64,000 nucleotides of DNA from Torymus aiolomorphi (lineage: Eukaryota > Arthropoda > Insecta > Hymenoptera > Torymidae). The DNA lies in assembly GCA_036365515.1 (NCBI GenBank), contig CM070874.1, positions 64,065,583 to 64,129,582 on the forward strand. Reading direction: 5' to 3'. The notes beneath the pieces are model-generated. The model was not told where the DNA came from. It did no database searches and saw nothing but the letters and a program-made list of their open reading frames with translations. Shown piece by piece: positions 48,300 through 60,521 of this stretch (positions are counted from its first letter, which is position 1; each line of letters opens with the position of its first letter). Position numbers and translations under genes: made by a program.

Positions 48300-49405
48300 C
48301 GTGTAAATGTGGCTTCGCTAAATGCCTTCACATATGTATGATGTGTATATACACGCACGCGCACAGTTAGGCCGGGGTTCATCTCCGGTGTGACTTCTCC
48401 TTTTCTGTATGCACACTATGTCGTAGCCCTGGGCGTTGTTTGTGCACGGTCGGTTGACACTGGCCAATTTACCGTTTTTTTTTTTGACATTGTACATGGT
48501 ATTTTGGGCCTTTTTTGGAGTTATAATTTACTTCAAATTGTTTCTTAAAGGCATTTTTTATTAGATTACCGTGTAAATGAATCAACTAAAAAATGTAGCA
48601 AGTTTTTGTTTAAATAAATGTGAAAAGCCGAAGCTATATCGTACAAGCCATTTGTTATCTGGCTGAATGGAGAATTCTTTTATTCTGCTTTAAAGACATT
48701 TCGAACTCACAAAAGGTATTCTTAAGGAAAGTCATTGACATTGAATGAATCACGTAACTGTTACGTAAAATACGCGAAGTTCAACTTGGACATTTACGTA
48801 AACGCAGGCTGATATTCTGAAAGCATTATTGTTATATTCTCAACAGTAGCTCTATGGTTTTACTGATGTGTTTATTTCAAATTAATTTATTTTGTTTAAA
48901 TATTGCATTGCACTGGACATCTAAGTTTATTTTTCAGAATTGAAGATGATATTTATATATTTCCGAGAAAACAGAATTGTCAAACTTATCAAAATTATTG
49001 ATAAGGAATATCTTTGTATTTCAGTCCAATAAACCAGTTAAAAAAATTGTATGAAGAAAGCATAACTTATTATTATTATTTTTTTTTAAATATGTGGAAA
49101 ACTTTTGTTCCATGATTTCTTTCAACAATGGCTACACTTATAAATATATTTATCACCAGGGGTGTCAATTTCTTTCAAGCATAGAAATAATTTTTTTTTT
49201 TTTTATTTTCTTCTTACATTCTTTTTGCAATAATTCAAAAAAATGTCTAGATTATTAATTATAACTTGTTACAGATATCGTTAATTACTCAAATCGTAAT
49301 AAACTACAATTTAAATAAAAATGTTACAAATGATTTGAAAAAAATGTTCATCTTTTCTCATTTTAAAGCCACCGTTATAAATAACATTTCGGTACTTTTT
49401 CAATA
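48300..49405 (+). other. AT-rich stretch, probably intron
   Basis: Follows the donor: a G/T-rich start, then AT-rich DNA with poly-T runs. No exon or repeat recognised. Confidence 0.5.
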
Positions 49406-49409
49406 CCTT

Positions 49410-49730
49410 CGAGTCTGCCATACACATGCGACTCCTTTGCATGATCGCAAACCGGCAATTTCCGATTAACGATCGATCGACCCGCTCGATTGAGGTTATG
49501 CAAGACGCCCGCGTGTAAATCGACGCTTCTCGCGGCCTCATAAAAAAGGGCTCGTCTACACGAGTTGATGATTGCAAATTCACTATAGCGAACTGTTTTG
49601 TGTGTTGGCTGCTCGCCTTTTTCGCGGTTCACGCGCGCGCGATCAATTTCCTAGTGCGCGTAACAGGTATTTTACGATTTTAGGGCTGTCGACGGTTAGG
49701 GAATTGCATTTCTGTACCAGATTTGGGTCG
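49410..49730. promoter_or_regulatory. Small CpG island (island 27)
   Basis: CpG-rich core (cgatcgatcgacccgctcg, gttcacgcgcgcgcg) with a G-richer right side (gtcgacggttagggaattg). Confidence 0.33.
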
Positions 49731-50180
49731 ATTTGAATTGGATGCATATAAAGGGCTAGCTTTTGTTAGTTTTATTGCAGTTAAAGGCGGTTATATATAT
49801 ATACAGTATGGAATTGAGAATTATTCAATTTTACACTAAAAATAACTTTATTGCGTTATCTGATCGATATTGGTTCAACGTAAATCTCTATTTTTTATTT
49901 TATGAAAACCCATGAAACTGTAGGAGTACTATTTTTTCTCAAATTGCTGAATTGCCTTTAAAATATCTCGTTCATCTCATGAATTATTATTGCATCCGGG
50001 AATTATTTTACCACGTAACAGTATCGTTACATATTCATAGATTCATTTTTAGCTACCAGAGTTGGAAAATGTAAATCCATTCGACCTCAATTTATTTTCC
50101 ATAAATCTGATATCACGCGATTTCTAAATCTGTTATCGATTGATTGCTACAATAATAGTTTGTTTTTATCAATTTTACAA
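49731..50180. other. AT-rich spacer
   Basis: No recognisable feature. Confidence 0.5.
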
Positions 50181-50695
50181 ATCGACGCCTCCTATTCATA
50201 AGCCGCTATCTCGCGCGCCAATGCAAGGAAAAGCTAACTCGGCGCTTCCTGCAATAAGTAGCTATCTCAACGATAATTCAATAAGGCGCTATCTCAAAGC
50301 TTGGTGCAAGAAGCAGCTAACTCGGCGTTCCGTGCAACAAGCCGCTAACTCGGCGTTCTGTGCAATAAGCCGCTAACTCGCCGGTAAGCGCAAAAAGGTG
50401 CCGTTTCCAACGAAACGTAATGTTTTTATTGGAGGATTAGGTATCCCTTCAATAAAATTAATTTTGAAAGCTTAATCAAAGGTCAATGATATATATGACG
50501 TTTAAATCTTGCGTCCCAACGTCAATTATAACTAAAATGGAAAGTAAAACTCGCTGCACGGAATCTATATTAGAAATTTTTTCTTGTGTGATAGGCATTT
50601 ATATCGATTACAGCTCTACATATTTTAAATTACTCTAGGTAATATTCAGTATATCCATATAGAAAAATTTGATTTGGAAAATTACCATTAATCTT

Positions 50696-50793
50696 CCCTG
50701 GTAGAAAATTAATCATAAGTTGGCCAGAATATGCTTAACCAGCATATGGCTTAGCCATATTCTGGCCAACTTATGATTAATTTTCTACCAGGG
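50696..50793. mobile_element. 98-bp near-perfect hairpin MITE nested in the TIR element
   Basis: 38-bp arms, ccctggtagaaaattaatca through gttggccagaatatg and their exact complement, around a short loop. The near-perfect match implies recent insertion or strong constraint. No coding capacity. Confidence 0.85.
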
Positions 50794-51410
50794 TTATCAA
50801 AGCGAAGATATACTCTGATTCTGACGCTTTTTACTACTATTATAGGATTTTCTACCATTGTAATGTATTCCTTTTACAACTTTCATTTTAAATATTACAA
50901 GTGTCGAGATAACTTTCCACTATATTTATATAGCAAAAAATATACATATTGTAATATACTATTAAAAGTATCTTCTTTTTTTTATAAAAAATATGAAACA
51001 TTACTATATTTTATGGCAAAAACTGCGAAGACTTGATATTCGAATGCAGGAGTTACAAAAATTTTGATATTTAATTCTAAGTTTTACAATGATTTATGAT
51101 AAAAATTATGATGTGTGAAATGCGCATGCGCGCGACGAACACGCGCAGTCTGCTGCTCTGTCTTACCGACGTCCCTAATTTTCAGGTTATCTAGATCTCA
51201 TACAATATGTTTTGCAACCCAAAACTGGTCGGATATAATAAATTCCTATTTATTTTTACTTTTATAAATACATTATCAGTTTCTAATTTTCCTTTACGTT
51301 AATTATAATGCCATATATTAATTGAAATTCAATAACGCGTCTAACTCAAATCTGTCATACATCTAGCGATAGCTAATCTACAAGTTCCAAAAATTTGTAG
51401 TCTAATGTTG

Positions 51411-51479
51411 TTATGGGTAAGTGGTTAGAGCGTCCGACTGCCGTGCCAAGGGTTGAAGGATCGAATCCGGCCTCCGTCG
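51411..51479 (+). repeat. tRNA-like segment (SINE head or tRNA pseudogene)
   Basis: An A-box-like gtaagtggttagag (51417-51430) and a B-box-like ggatcgaatcc (51458-51468) sit at tRNA spacing, with tRNA-like gcgtccgactg between. Hand folding fails: only about 3 of 7 acceptor pairs and 3 of 5 T-stem pairs form. It is therefore not a functional tRNA. A tRNA-derived SINE 5' part is the likeliest origin. Confidence 0.55.
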
Positions 51480-52339
51480 AAAAAAAATTTTTAATTTTCT
51501 TTATTCTTTACTTTAATTTATTTCTTGTATTTCTTGTATTAATAATATATGTGTGTGCAACCTTGAAATATATAGAATATCACGAATAACCACAATAACG
51601 GAAATGAAAATTAAATTTTTAAAATTTTTAACTCGAAAAATATTTCCTATATGAGTTGTTATAAAATTTACCATATTAAATTGGAAACATTAATAGGAAA
51701 TTTGTCTGTCTCCGTTTCACTATGAAAAATTTTAATTTTTCTTATAGAAATTTGTAAATTTTGCTACACGATTTCTCTCCGTGTACGACATTACTTCAAT
51801 ATTTGATATCCTATTGAGCGTATTAAATACTATATATTCATTGCATTTTCCCAATTATTAGTATAATATATTGAATCTCATTTTAACATTAATTAAATTA
51901 TAGGACAATTTACAATGCCTTAAGATTTATATTATTATTAATTAGTATAAATGCCTATCACACATGAAAAAATTTCTAATATAGATTCCGTGCAGCGAGT
52001 TTTACTTTCCATTTTAGTTATAATTGACGTTGGGACGCAAGATTTAAACGTCATATATATCATTGACCTTTGATTAAGCTTTCAAAATTAATTTTATTGA
52101 AGGGATACCTAATCCTCCAATAAAAACATTACGTTTCGTTGGAAACGGCACCTTTTTGCGCTTACCGGCGAGTTAGCGGCTTATTGCACGGAACGCCGAG
52201 TTAGCTGCTTCTTGCACCAAGCTTTGAGATAGCGCCTTATTGAATTATCGTTGAGATAGCTGCTTATTGCAGGGAGCGCCAAGTTAGCTTTTCCTTGCAT
52301 TAGCGCGCGAGATAGCGGCTTATGAATATAAGGCGTCGA

Positions 52340-52995
52340 AATGACCATTTTTTTCAAAGAAAAATGTAAAAAATCTTTCGATCACCTGATAATGACAGGT
52401 AAGAAAAAAGGTGAAGGGTAAATAAATTTGCAGTCTTGATACCCTGTTCGACAAATAATTACCCTCAGCTCCCCTTCATTTACATGAATGTCTATGATTT
52501 CAAGAATACATTATTCTACTTTTTTCATTTCCTTCAAAACTCGTTTGCAAGGGTTAGTAAGGTCACTTGGTATGAATATAAAACGAAGGTTTTGAACATT
52601 CAAGGAAAGGCTCAAAAGGATTTATAATCAAAACAAAAAGTTCATGAAAAGATATACAATTATCTTTAAAACCCATATATATATGTACCATAGTTGATAG
52701 TTATACAATTAATCATTTTTATAACATTTTTATTAATGGTTGACAAATTTGCTATTTTAAATACTAACATAAATAATTTTCAAAATTTTGTTGAGATTGC
52801 TTTTATTTATCACCCCAATATATTCCCTTGAACTCAGGTATAAAGTATAAGTAGAAAAAGTTTGTCATAGCAAGACAACCAGAGCGAAGCCATTCTCGTT
52901 TGAGTTGAATTTACTTATAAATATCACTGCGAATCCTTCTTAGAATTTAAAATTGCAGTTCAGCAAATACTCATACTAACAACAAAAAAAAGGTA
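52340..52995. other. AT-rich spacer
   Basis: No recognisable feature. Confidence 0.5.
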
Positions 52996-52999
52996 ACGA

Positions 53000-53790
53000 T
53001 TAGAAAAATCCCTCCAAAGTAAACAAAATAAACGTTTTCCCCAGAACCACTTCCCCACATATCTATACCCAGGCTATTTACAATCCAACGAAACAGCCTA
53101 TAAACGCTACAAAACCTCTCCCCGTAGCATCGATCAAAGCCACCGCTCGCAGGAATCTCTCTGGAAAAATAGCCGCTATAACCAGCAGCGCGCGCACGTC
53201 AGTCCAGCTCATCCCTCACCCACCGAGAAATCGTCCCGAGAAGTGCGCGCGTGCGCGCTTGGTCATACGCGACGCGACGCCTTAATCAATTTTCTCTATC
53301 TCGAGATAACCTCTTCTCGGCAGTTCGAGCACGCGTCGAAATCACTCTCTCGGTCGCTGCCTTTTTGCCGATCAATCACTCGCTGCGCGCATGGACTAGA
53401 GAGGGACGATAGAATCCGCGACGCACGTAAATAACGCGACGAGTTCGAGAAACGAGGTGCGTGCGTGTTTTTTTTTTCTGCCGCCGCTATACGAGTTCGC
53501 GGAGCCGAGGTCGAGCCTTTCGGAAAATTATGTCGTTAGAGGTTGCGAGTGGGTCGCTATAAATTTTGCGGTTTAATATAATGTATATACGCCCGAGTGA
53601 AAGAGTGTCGTCGCGCAGTAATGAATAAGTTGCGCCGCGAATAAGATGTTTCGCGAAGGAATTTATTTATCGCCGGATTCGGAGTTTATTTTCGAACCGC
53701 ATGAATTAAGGTTTTAGAGGTCGTTAATCTCTTGGATTTTAGGTATTTGAGTGCGTCAGCTGAGTCTTCAAACTCTGACGGGTCCACATT
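53000..53790. promoter_or_regulatory. CpG island with skew reversal (island 28)
   Basis: C-rich left side (gttttccccagaaccacttc), CpG core at 53180-53500 (gcgcgcgtgcgcgc), G-richer right side (gaggttgcgagtgggtcgc). Confidence 0.4.
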
Positions 53791-53794
53791 TTTC

Positions 53795-54475
53795 CCGAAG
53801 GCTTTAAATTGCCGGCATTAACCTTCCCGTAAAAATATAATTAAACCCGATAAAATTTTGAATTTTACGCCAATTGAAATTCAATTCCCAGGGGCCCGTA
53901 ATTTCGCAATAAAGGAGACTGCCACGCACACACAATCTCTCCCAAAATCGCAATCTCTTCGAGCATCGACACCATTATTCCGTGACTTTCCCAAAATCCG
54001 TACAGCGCGCCGCTCCCTTGTACACACAACCAACAAAAATTCACTCGAAAGGATACATATTTATACACAGCGGCGTCTTTCCCACGCTTACTTACATACC
54101 GCGCAGCAACTTATAAGCGCCTGCGCGTAGGAATTCCGCGGGGGCGCGAAAACGCGCTCGACACCGCGCCGCGCGAGGTTCGAGGAAGAACGAGCAGAGA
54201 GAGCGAAGAAGAAGAAGAAGAGGCGTCGATCGAGCGGCGCTGAGAGGCACCTCGTTGAGTATTCAGGGGATGTAGGCGAGGTTTTGTACGGATGGCGCTT
54301 TTTAATGGTCGCTTTATGGGGCCAGACGGGCACGCGCGCGCGCTCGTTGTACGTGAAAAATTGCATGGATATGTTTTGTGGTGTGAGAGGTTTAATGTGA
54401 TGTAATCTTTTGTAAATGGAGTGTTTCTTTTGAATGAATAATAACGTTCGTTTACATGTATGTGGAAATTCATAA
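53795..54475. promoter_or_regulatory. CpG island with skew reversal (island 29)
   Basis: C-rich left side (attcccaggggcccg, gtgactttcccaaaatcc), core at 54100-54250 with a (GAA)5 run, G-rich right side (ttcaggggatgtaggcgagg). Confidence 0.4.
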
Positions 54476-55005
54476 ATGTCGTTGTTTAGAAAAAATGAGG
54501 AATTTATTCATTTTACCGTACAAGTATAGTAGAAAGTTATAAGTTATGCGAATAATTTATACAAATAGATGCTTCATGTATATTAACAGAAAAACTAATG
54601 TTTCACGCGATTATTTCTAGCTAATATACTATTTCGATATTAATACTATTTTCACTGTTATTACAAACCATTTGTCATTTTCTCTCGTGTGCTATTTTCA
54701 AAGCTTCCGTATTTTTAAAGCATGAATCAGCACAAAACTTCAACACATTTATAATATTGCCTTTGTCATATGATGACTATTTTATAAATCGCGTGACAAT
54801 AGTTCGATTAGATCTTTGTGTCGCGAGTCAAGGAACGACAAATAAAATACGGTAATACATTACCGCTGACCCGAAAGAACAGGGCTTACGAAACGATGAA
54901 GTAAGTTGAAAAATTAGTCGTTTCATCTAAAAATACAGCATAAATAAAACAAAATAATACAATAATATGTTTTTCTTAAGTACATATATTTTTTAATTAA
55001 TTTTT
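54476..55005. other. AT-rich spacer
   Basis: No recognisable feature. Confidence 0.5.
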
Positions 55006-55009
55006 TATT

Positions 55010-55650
55010 AAAATCCTACCTACACCAACTTTTTTCACCATTACCAACCAACTAATACCGCCAACGATCTAATCACATTACCCTCGCTCGCCGGTTCTTT
55101 CTTCCTGGAAAAATGTATTTTAGTTACGCTAAAAAGCACGTGCGCGCGCGTGCTCTGGCAAACTAGGACGATCGAAGACTGCCGCCGGCACCAAAAGCCG
55201 CGCGCGCGCAATCGATGCCCGCGAGCCCGCACACCTAAACGCGCCGCAACTATTCTGCGGCGCAGTTATAGTAGGTACTTAGTCCTTTGGGCTGTCGCTT
55301 TTTCCGCTCCTCGTATTGTTTTCCCGTGTCGCGAGCGTGGCGATTCGCAGCGGCGATAGCCTACATTTTAATGAAACCGAGAGCCGCCGCTGCTACTGAC
55401 GGCTTGTGTGGCGGCGGCGGTAATGATTTAACACGCGCGCGAGCGAACGAGCGAGTGGTTGACCCTAATAAAGTGCGCTTTACGATTTCGCGTTACGGGG
55501 GAGAGTGACTGGCGATTGCATATGTAGAATAGGATAGAGGTAAGGTTGGGAATTTTACGTTGGGTCTGATTGAAAGTATTAGAATAGTGGGTGGCTTTAA
55601 AGTATTTGTTGGGAAAATATTTGATTTTCATTAAAGAGGTTTAAGTGGAT
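55010..55650. promoter_or_regulatory. CpG island with clear skew reversal (island 30)
   Basis: Left: cctacctacaccaac, ccattaccaaccaactaatac. Core at 55130-55500 (gcgcgcgcgtgc, ggcggcggcgg). Right: ggatagaggtaaggttggga, agaatagtgggtggc. Confidence 0.42.
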
Positions 55651-56345
55651 TGTTACTTTATTCGAGATATTTCTGTAAAGAGAATGGCGTTAATGCATTT
55701 CTGCCATAAATCTTAAAGGGAACAAATAAGCTTTTAATAAATGCCTAACTTTAAGTATATGACTGGTCCCCTACTAAAGATAAATTACAACTAAATCAAA
55801 AATATTTTAATGCATTAAAAGGCGCCGCGTTTACAGGATATTATACTTTGTATATTCGCATTGCAACATCGTATCGTGAAAATATCTCTGGCGAATGATA
55901 AAGCGAAATCGTAACATTTATAGTACAATATAAGTTTGAGATGCAAAATAGTGCTGTGCGCATATATTCTGCAAACGCGAAAAAAATAATAAATGATTTT
56001 ATTGCGCTAATTTAATACGACAATAAACGTATCCAGTTTCATAGCGCGGCGGTCGTACTAGCGTATTTGCAAAAAGTTTAAGTATGATGTGCTTAGCGAA
56101 ATAGGATGCTTAAATTCAAAAGTTGGCATTCAACTTGAAAACTGTATCCACTGTCGTTTACGATTTTGGCATTATTTGAAAGTTGTTTTAGGTAACTTTC
56201 ATATAGTCAGGGTCGAAAAAAGACAAGGATCTGCTATTTTTATACTTTTTAAAGCATCCACGATCTACTATCTCCGCAAATAATAACGAAATCGTTTTCT
56301 ACTTTATACTTATATTATATAAAGACAAAACTAAATTAATTTTAA
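55651..56345. other. AT-rich spacer
   Basis: Nothing recognised. Minor CpG patches at 55820 and 56045. Confidence 0.5.
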
Positions 56346-56349
56346 ATTA

Positions 56350-56800
56350 AACCTCAGTCCCAAAATGGAATCAAATACGAACTTAAATTCCCATCACCCC
56401 AGTCACACTTCGACTCCGCCGAACCCAAATTCGGCGTTAAAACCTCTTTCTTTCATTCTCTCAACAAAGGAAACAAGAAAGCGCGGGTGTTTGTCTCGGC
56501 TTTCGGGTGGTCGTCGCGAGTCTCGCGCTCGCTGACGGCCGAACAAGCCGCGCGTCGCATAAGTCACCCCGAAAATGGGACGCCGGTTCGCTGTGACGCA
56601 AACGCGCGACCGAGAAAGAAAAGGAGAGAGAGGTCGAAGTTCGAAGTTCGAGTCGTTCGCTTTTGGTCAAAGTGTCGAGAGTGCGTACGAGCGTAGGGGA
56701 GAGGAGAGTATGAGGGTTTATTATTATTTATTGGCAGGAGTTGTAATAAAGCGAGATATGAGTTGTACGTTTTTTTTTCTTCCTCCTAGAGGAAGCTTTG
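56350..56800. promoter_or_regulatory. CpG island with clear skew reversal (island 31)
   Basis: Left: cccatcaccccagtcacac, cgccgaacccaaattcgg. Core at 56480-56690. Right: gtaggggagaggagagtatg then agggtttatt. Last island before the repeat block. Confidence 0.42.
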
Positions 56801-56900
56801 TGATAGTAAAGTTTTGAGTTGTTGTAAAAACATGTTATAATTGTGTTCCGAGGTATTAGGAATCAAAATACATGGTTTTTGAAAAATGTCTGTATGGATG

Positions 56901-56950
56901 TGGTGTGTGTGTGCGTGTGTGCATGCGTGCGTGCGTCCGTGCGTGCGTGC

Positions 56951-56989
<39 letters not shown>
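56901..56989. repeat. Compound (TG)n/(CGTG)n microsatellite
   Basis: tg and gcgtgcgtgcgtg units followed by a (TG)18 tract. Open frames through it (Val/Cys-rich) are artefacts. Confidence 0.95.
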
Positions 56990-56991
<2 letters not shown>

Positions 56992-56999
56992 CGCCTGGA

Positions 57000-58165
57000 T
57001 CTCAGCTTCTACTCGGTCGATTTTGACCGGACAGGTCTCATTTTTTTTGTTTTTTTGCGTGATGGCGGGTCAAAATTCGTTTTTTGATTGGGGCGATGCG
57101 TTTTTGTTTTTTTTCAAATTTTCGATTTTCTCAAAACTGTTTTTTGATTTTTTTTAATGATAGGATCGAGTTATTCGAATCTGATGGGTAGCGTTCGAAA
57201 GAGAATTAAAATACCTATATTTTCTAAAAAAAAAAGTTTCTAGCTGTCACGGTTCTTTTATTATTAACAAAAACGTGATTTTTTTAGAAGCTTATAACTC
57301 CTAAACTTAACGGTCAATTTTTTTGAGAAAAATCACGATAATACAGAATATAAATAGCTATAATCTGTTAAAATTTGAATACATTCTGTAGGCTAGATTT
57401 TGAGTAAAAAATTGAAAAATGAAAAAAATCAGTTTTGTATGTACAACGATTACAAGAGTAAAATTGACTTAATAGCTTCAAAATTCCTTTTAGAGGTAGA
57501 TTTTTTATAGTTCTCGGTCGAGTTCTTTGGACAAAATGATTGGTCCATAAATTTCAGAGATATTTGAGGTTAAAAATTTTTTGACATTTCTTTTAAATCG
57601 TAATTTCTCGAGAACGGCTCTATGTATCTGAATGGGGTGGGCGGCATTCGAAAGAGAATTAAAATACCTATATTCTCTAAAAAAATTAATTTTCTATCTA
57701 TCACGGTTCTTTAGTTATCATGAAAAACAAAAACGTGTTTTTTTTTTTTTAAACTCATAACTCCAATGATGTTATCATCAGTATATTATAAAAGTATATA
57801 GTATTGGCATCAAAATGTAATATGTTTGAATTTTCAAGATTGAATTCTTGAGTTTAAGTATTCAAAACTGATGAATAATTAAAATAGTATAAGAGTAGGT
57901 GGCGCTCGGATCGGGGTAGCGTGTAGTGCAATATGCATTCCGGCCGCGTCCAACAAGCTGTGGGAACTTTTTAAAAAAAAAACACGTTTTTGTTAATAAT
58001 AAAAGAACAATGATAGCTATAAATTTCTTTTTTCTTAAAAAATATGAATTATGAAATATAAAAAAAACACGTTTTTGTTAATAACAAAACAACCGTGATA
58101 GCTATTTGTTTTATTATAAAATATAGATATTTTACTTCTATTTCAAATGATAACTTTATTTATCA
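57000..58165. repeat. Direct and inverted repeat complex
   Basis: Four related segments. Two direct copies (about 57180-57300 and 57640-57770) share cgaaagagaattaaaatacc, tatcacggttctt/tgtcacggttctt and aaaacgtg plus T-runs. Two inverted partial copies (57965-58030 and 58060-58120) share aacacgtttttgttaataa. A probable element beginning after the microsatellite (ctcggtcgattttgaccgga). No ORF with family resemblance. Confidence 0.6.
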
Positions 58166-58795
58166 GCTCAAAATTTTTATAAATTTGATATAAATAAATA
58201 ATAAATAAATAAATAAATTTAAAAATTAACCATTTTTAATATTCATAAATGAATTTAATTATAATTATGCAATAAACTTTTTAAAAAATTATAAATTTTG
58301 TTATTAAAAATTAATTAAAGGAATTAACAAATTACGGTTGAGGAAGCTACGGGCCAATGAATTTTTCATGGAAAGATTGCAATATTAATAATGCACAATT
58401 TCTGTTTATATCTAGTATTCAATTTTTTACAAAAAATATTAATTAATTTGGTTTTTACTCAATATTGAAGAATTACAAGAAAGAAATTCTTTTCTTCCCA
58501 TTTTCTATCAGTGCATAATAAAGAAAAAATAACACTTACAAATTTTGATCTTTTGAAATTTAGAGAAGCTGAAGCCACGTTGGAAAGAAGAAAAAACGAA
58601 AATCATATGTCGAATTTTTAGAGCAGATATAACCATGAAAAAAGTTGCATGTAATTCAGCAATGCTCAAGAACTTCATCCATTTCTTCGACAGAAAAACT
58701 TGAATTCGTTAAGAACGTATGTGACGCGCATATATAACAACAAAGAAAAATTTCTTAAATACTTTAATGACTAATTTTATAGTACAGAGTATCAA
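58166..58795. other. AT-rich stretch
   Basis: (AAAT)n-like patch at 58192-58216, otherwise featureless. Confidence 0.5.
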
Positions 58796-58885
58796 ACAAT
58801 ATTTTTTTACACGACGTGTGCAAAGCTTGATTTAGCACATGCTTTTTTATTCATACGTCAAATCGAGCTTTGCGCACGGAGTGTC
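58796..58885. repeat. Short inverted repeat around GAGCTTTGCGCAC
   Basis: gtgtgcaaagcttgattt and aaatcgagctttgcgcac are inverted copies about 40 bp apart. A third copy with the same flank (gagtgacaaaa) lies at 61008-61036, so this is a dispersed repeat end. Confidence 0.65.
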
Positions 58886-58909
58886 AAAATATTACATTAT
58901 GACATTATA

Positions 58910-59050
58910 TAGAGCGAGTCCAAAGGCCGCAAAATGAATTTTTGCGTCCAAAATAGAGTTCGCGGAATACTAAATTTTATTTCGCGGCTTAAGCCTTTAG
59001 TATTTAGTATTTTGCGGCCTCTATATGGGACGCGAAAATTCATTTTGCGC
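58910..59050. repeat. Imperfect 140-bp palindrome
   Basis: aggccgcaaaatgaattttt on the left mirrors attcattttgcgccccg and gcggcctctata on the right, around an inner ttcgcggaatacta / tagtattttgcgg pair. Confidence 0.55.
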
Positions 59051-60520
59051 CCCGAGGACAAAAAGGTATTTTTATCATTATTATAGACACTTTTTGATTT
59101 TTGCTCAGATTTTTCGAATAAGATTTTTTACCATGTTAAAAATTCCAGGTAGAATTTTATTTATAGATTTTAAACGTTCATTACAAAAATCCATTTTTGT
59201 AAAATTTTGACATCTTATATGTAGTTATGACATGAAAATATAATGTGGTTTAAGGCAAGTAAGTAGTAGCAAGTAGCCTTTATATATAATTTATATAAGG
59301 TATTGGCCTTCTTGGCCCTGTAGGTTACTGATACCCCGGTATGCGAGGGGTAAATTTGCTATAGATAGATATATTTATCACTATTGTCCATTGTACTTGA
59401 GGTGAGAAAATTAGTCTTTTTGTCAAGCTAGCTTATTGAAAATGATAAATATGAGAAAATAATAGGATTTGTAAAGGGTCTGTTTAAACTATTATAAAAT
59501 GTCAGATATAGGAATGTAAATAATAGCTTTTATCAGTTATTAGCAATTGGTTTTTACATTTCTCAATTCGAAAAGTAAAGTTTGTCATCAAGATTCTCGC
59601 CAAGTAGGGCTGCGCCCAAAGATAAAATAGTAGTTTTAACAGTTATCAAAAGTTCGGAATAGTTCTTCAAAGTTATTAATGCCATATTTAATGATTTCTT
59701 ACATTTCAAAACTTGAAAAGATGTTAAAAGACACAAATAATAAGCAATGATTCGTAAACATTAATTACGAATTTTGACAGTAATTAACTGTTTTTTTTTA
59801 TGTTGAACATTTACTAAAATATTTGTAGAAAAGCTGAAAAAAATTTTTAGTTCTAAGATAATTTTATATTAAAAACTAATAATGTCAGTTAAAAACTATA
59901 AAGAATTTTTAGAAACTGTAAAAACTTGTCAAATACCATTAACTTTTATTGGAAATTGTAAAAATTCATTACAAACCGTTACGAATGGAAAAAGTCAGCG
60001 AATAACTACTTAGTTTTGACTATCAAACAAATGTAAATGTTACAGATTGTTATTAATAATCATCCAAAACTGTCAAAAACTGTTATTATATCTACGATTC
60101 AGATATATTAATAGTTTTCTTACAGATTGCAAGTATTTATTATTTTCGTTTGGGAAAATACAGATGCATCCTTGTGGCACAGGCGATCTCATTTATTTTT
60201 TATTTATAATCATACTTATTGTACTTAACTCATTACATATATTTAAAATAAAATGAAATAAAATATATCTTAAATATGTATTTTGTTCATAAAATCTTTT
60301 CTTTACTACCTCAATGGAAATAATTTTCTCGCCAAATCGTGTCCAAGTGTACGTAACTGTCTAAAACTGTGTCAAATTGTACCCAAATATGTAGATTTTG
60401 GTCATTTTGCACAGATTTAGCAAAGATTATAGTACAGTATAGACAGTACAAAACACTTTAGCACAGATTGGCATATGAACTTATAGTGTTTTCAGCTATT
60501 AAATAGTACATTTCGATACT
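59051..60520. other. AT-rich stretch with LINE-tail-like pieces
   Basis: Short pieces such as attggccttcttggccctgt followed by ccccggtatgcgagggg (59292-59350), and gcatccttgtggcacaggcg followed by TTTA-rich DNA (60165-60260), look like ends of retroelements, but no coding remnant was found. Confidence 0.35.
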
Positions 60521-60521
60521 A

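Larger units (their letters stand above)
50182..52339. mobile_element. 2.16-kb element with 0.4-kb inverted repeats built on 28-bp repeats
   Basis: The left arm (50182-50603) starts tcgacgcctcctattcataa. The right arm (51945-52339) ends with the complementary sequence. The outer half of each arm is a degenerate tandem of about seven 28-bp units containing the core gctaactcggcg or gctatctc. The inner half is unique (gaaacgtaatgtttttattg, gacgtttaaatcttgcgtcc). The 1.3-kb interior has no transposase: it contains a nested 98-bp hairpin, a tRNA-like segment and AT-rich DNA. Superfamily unknown and no clear target duplication. Confidence 0.82.

Noticed and set aside
51411..51479. Functional tRNA gene
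   Set aside because: A and B boxes are present but the acceptor and T stems do not pair.
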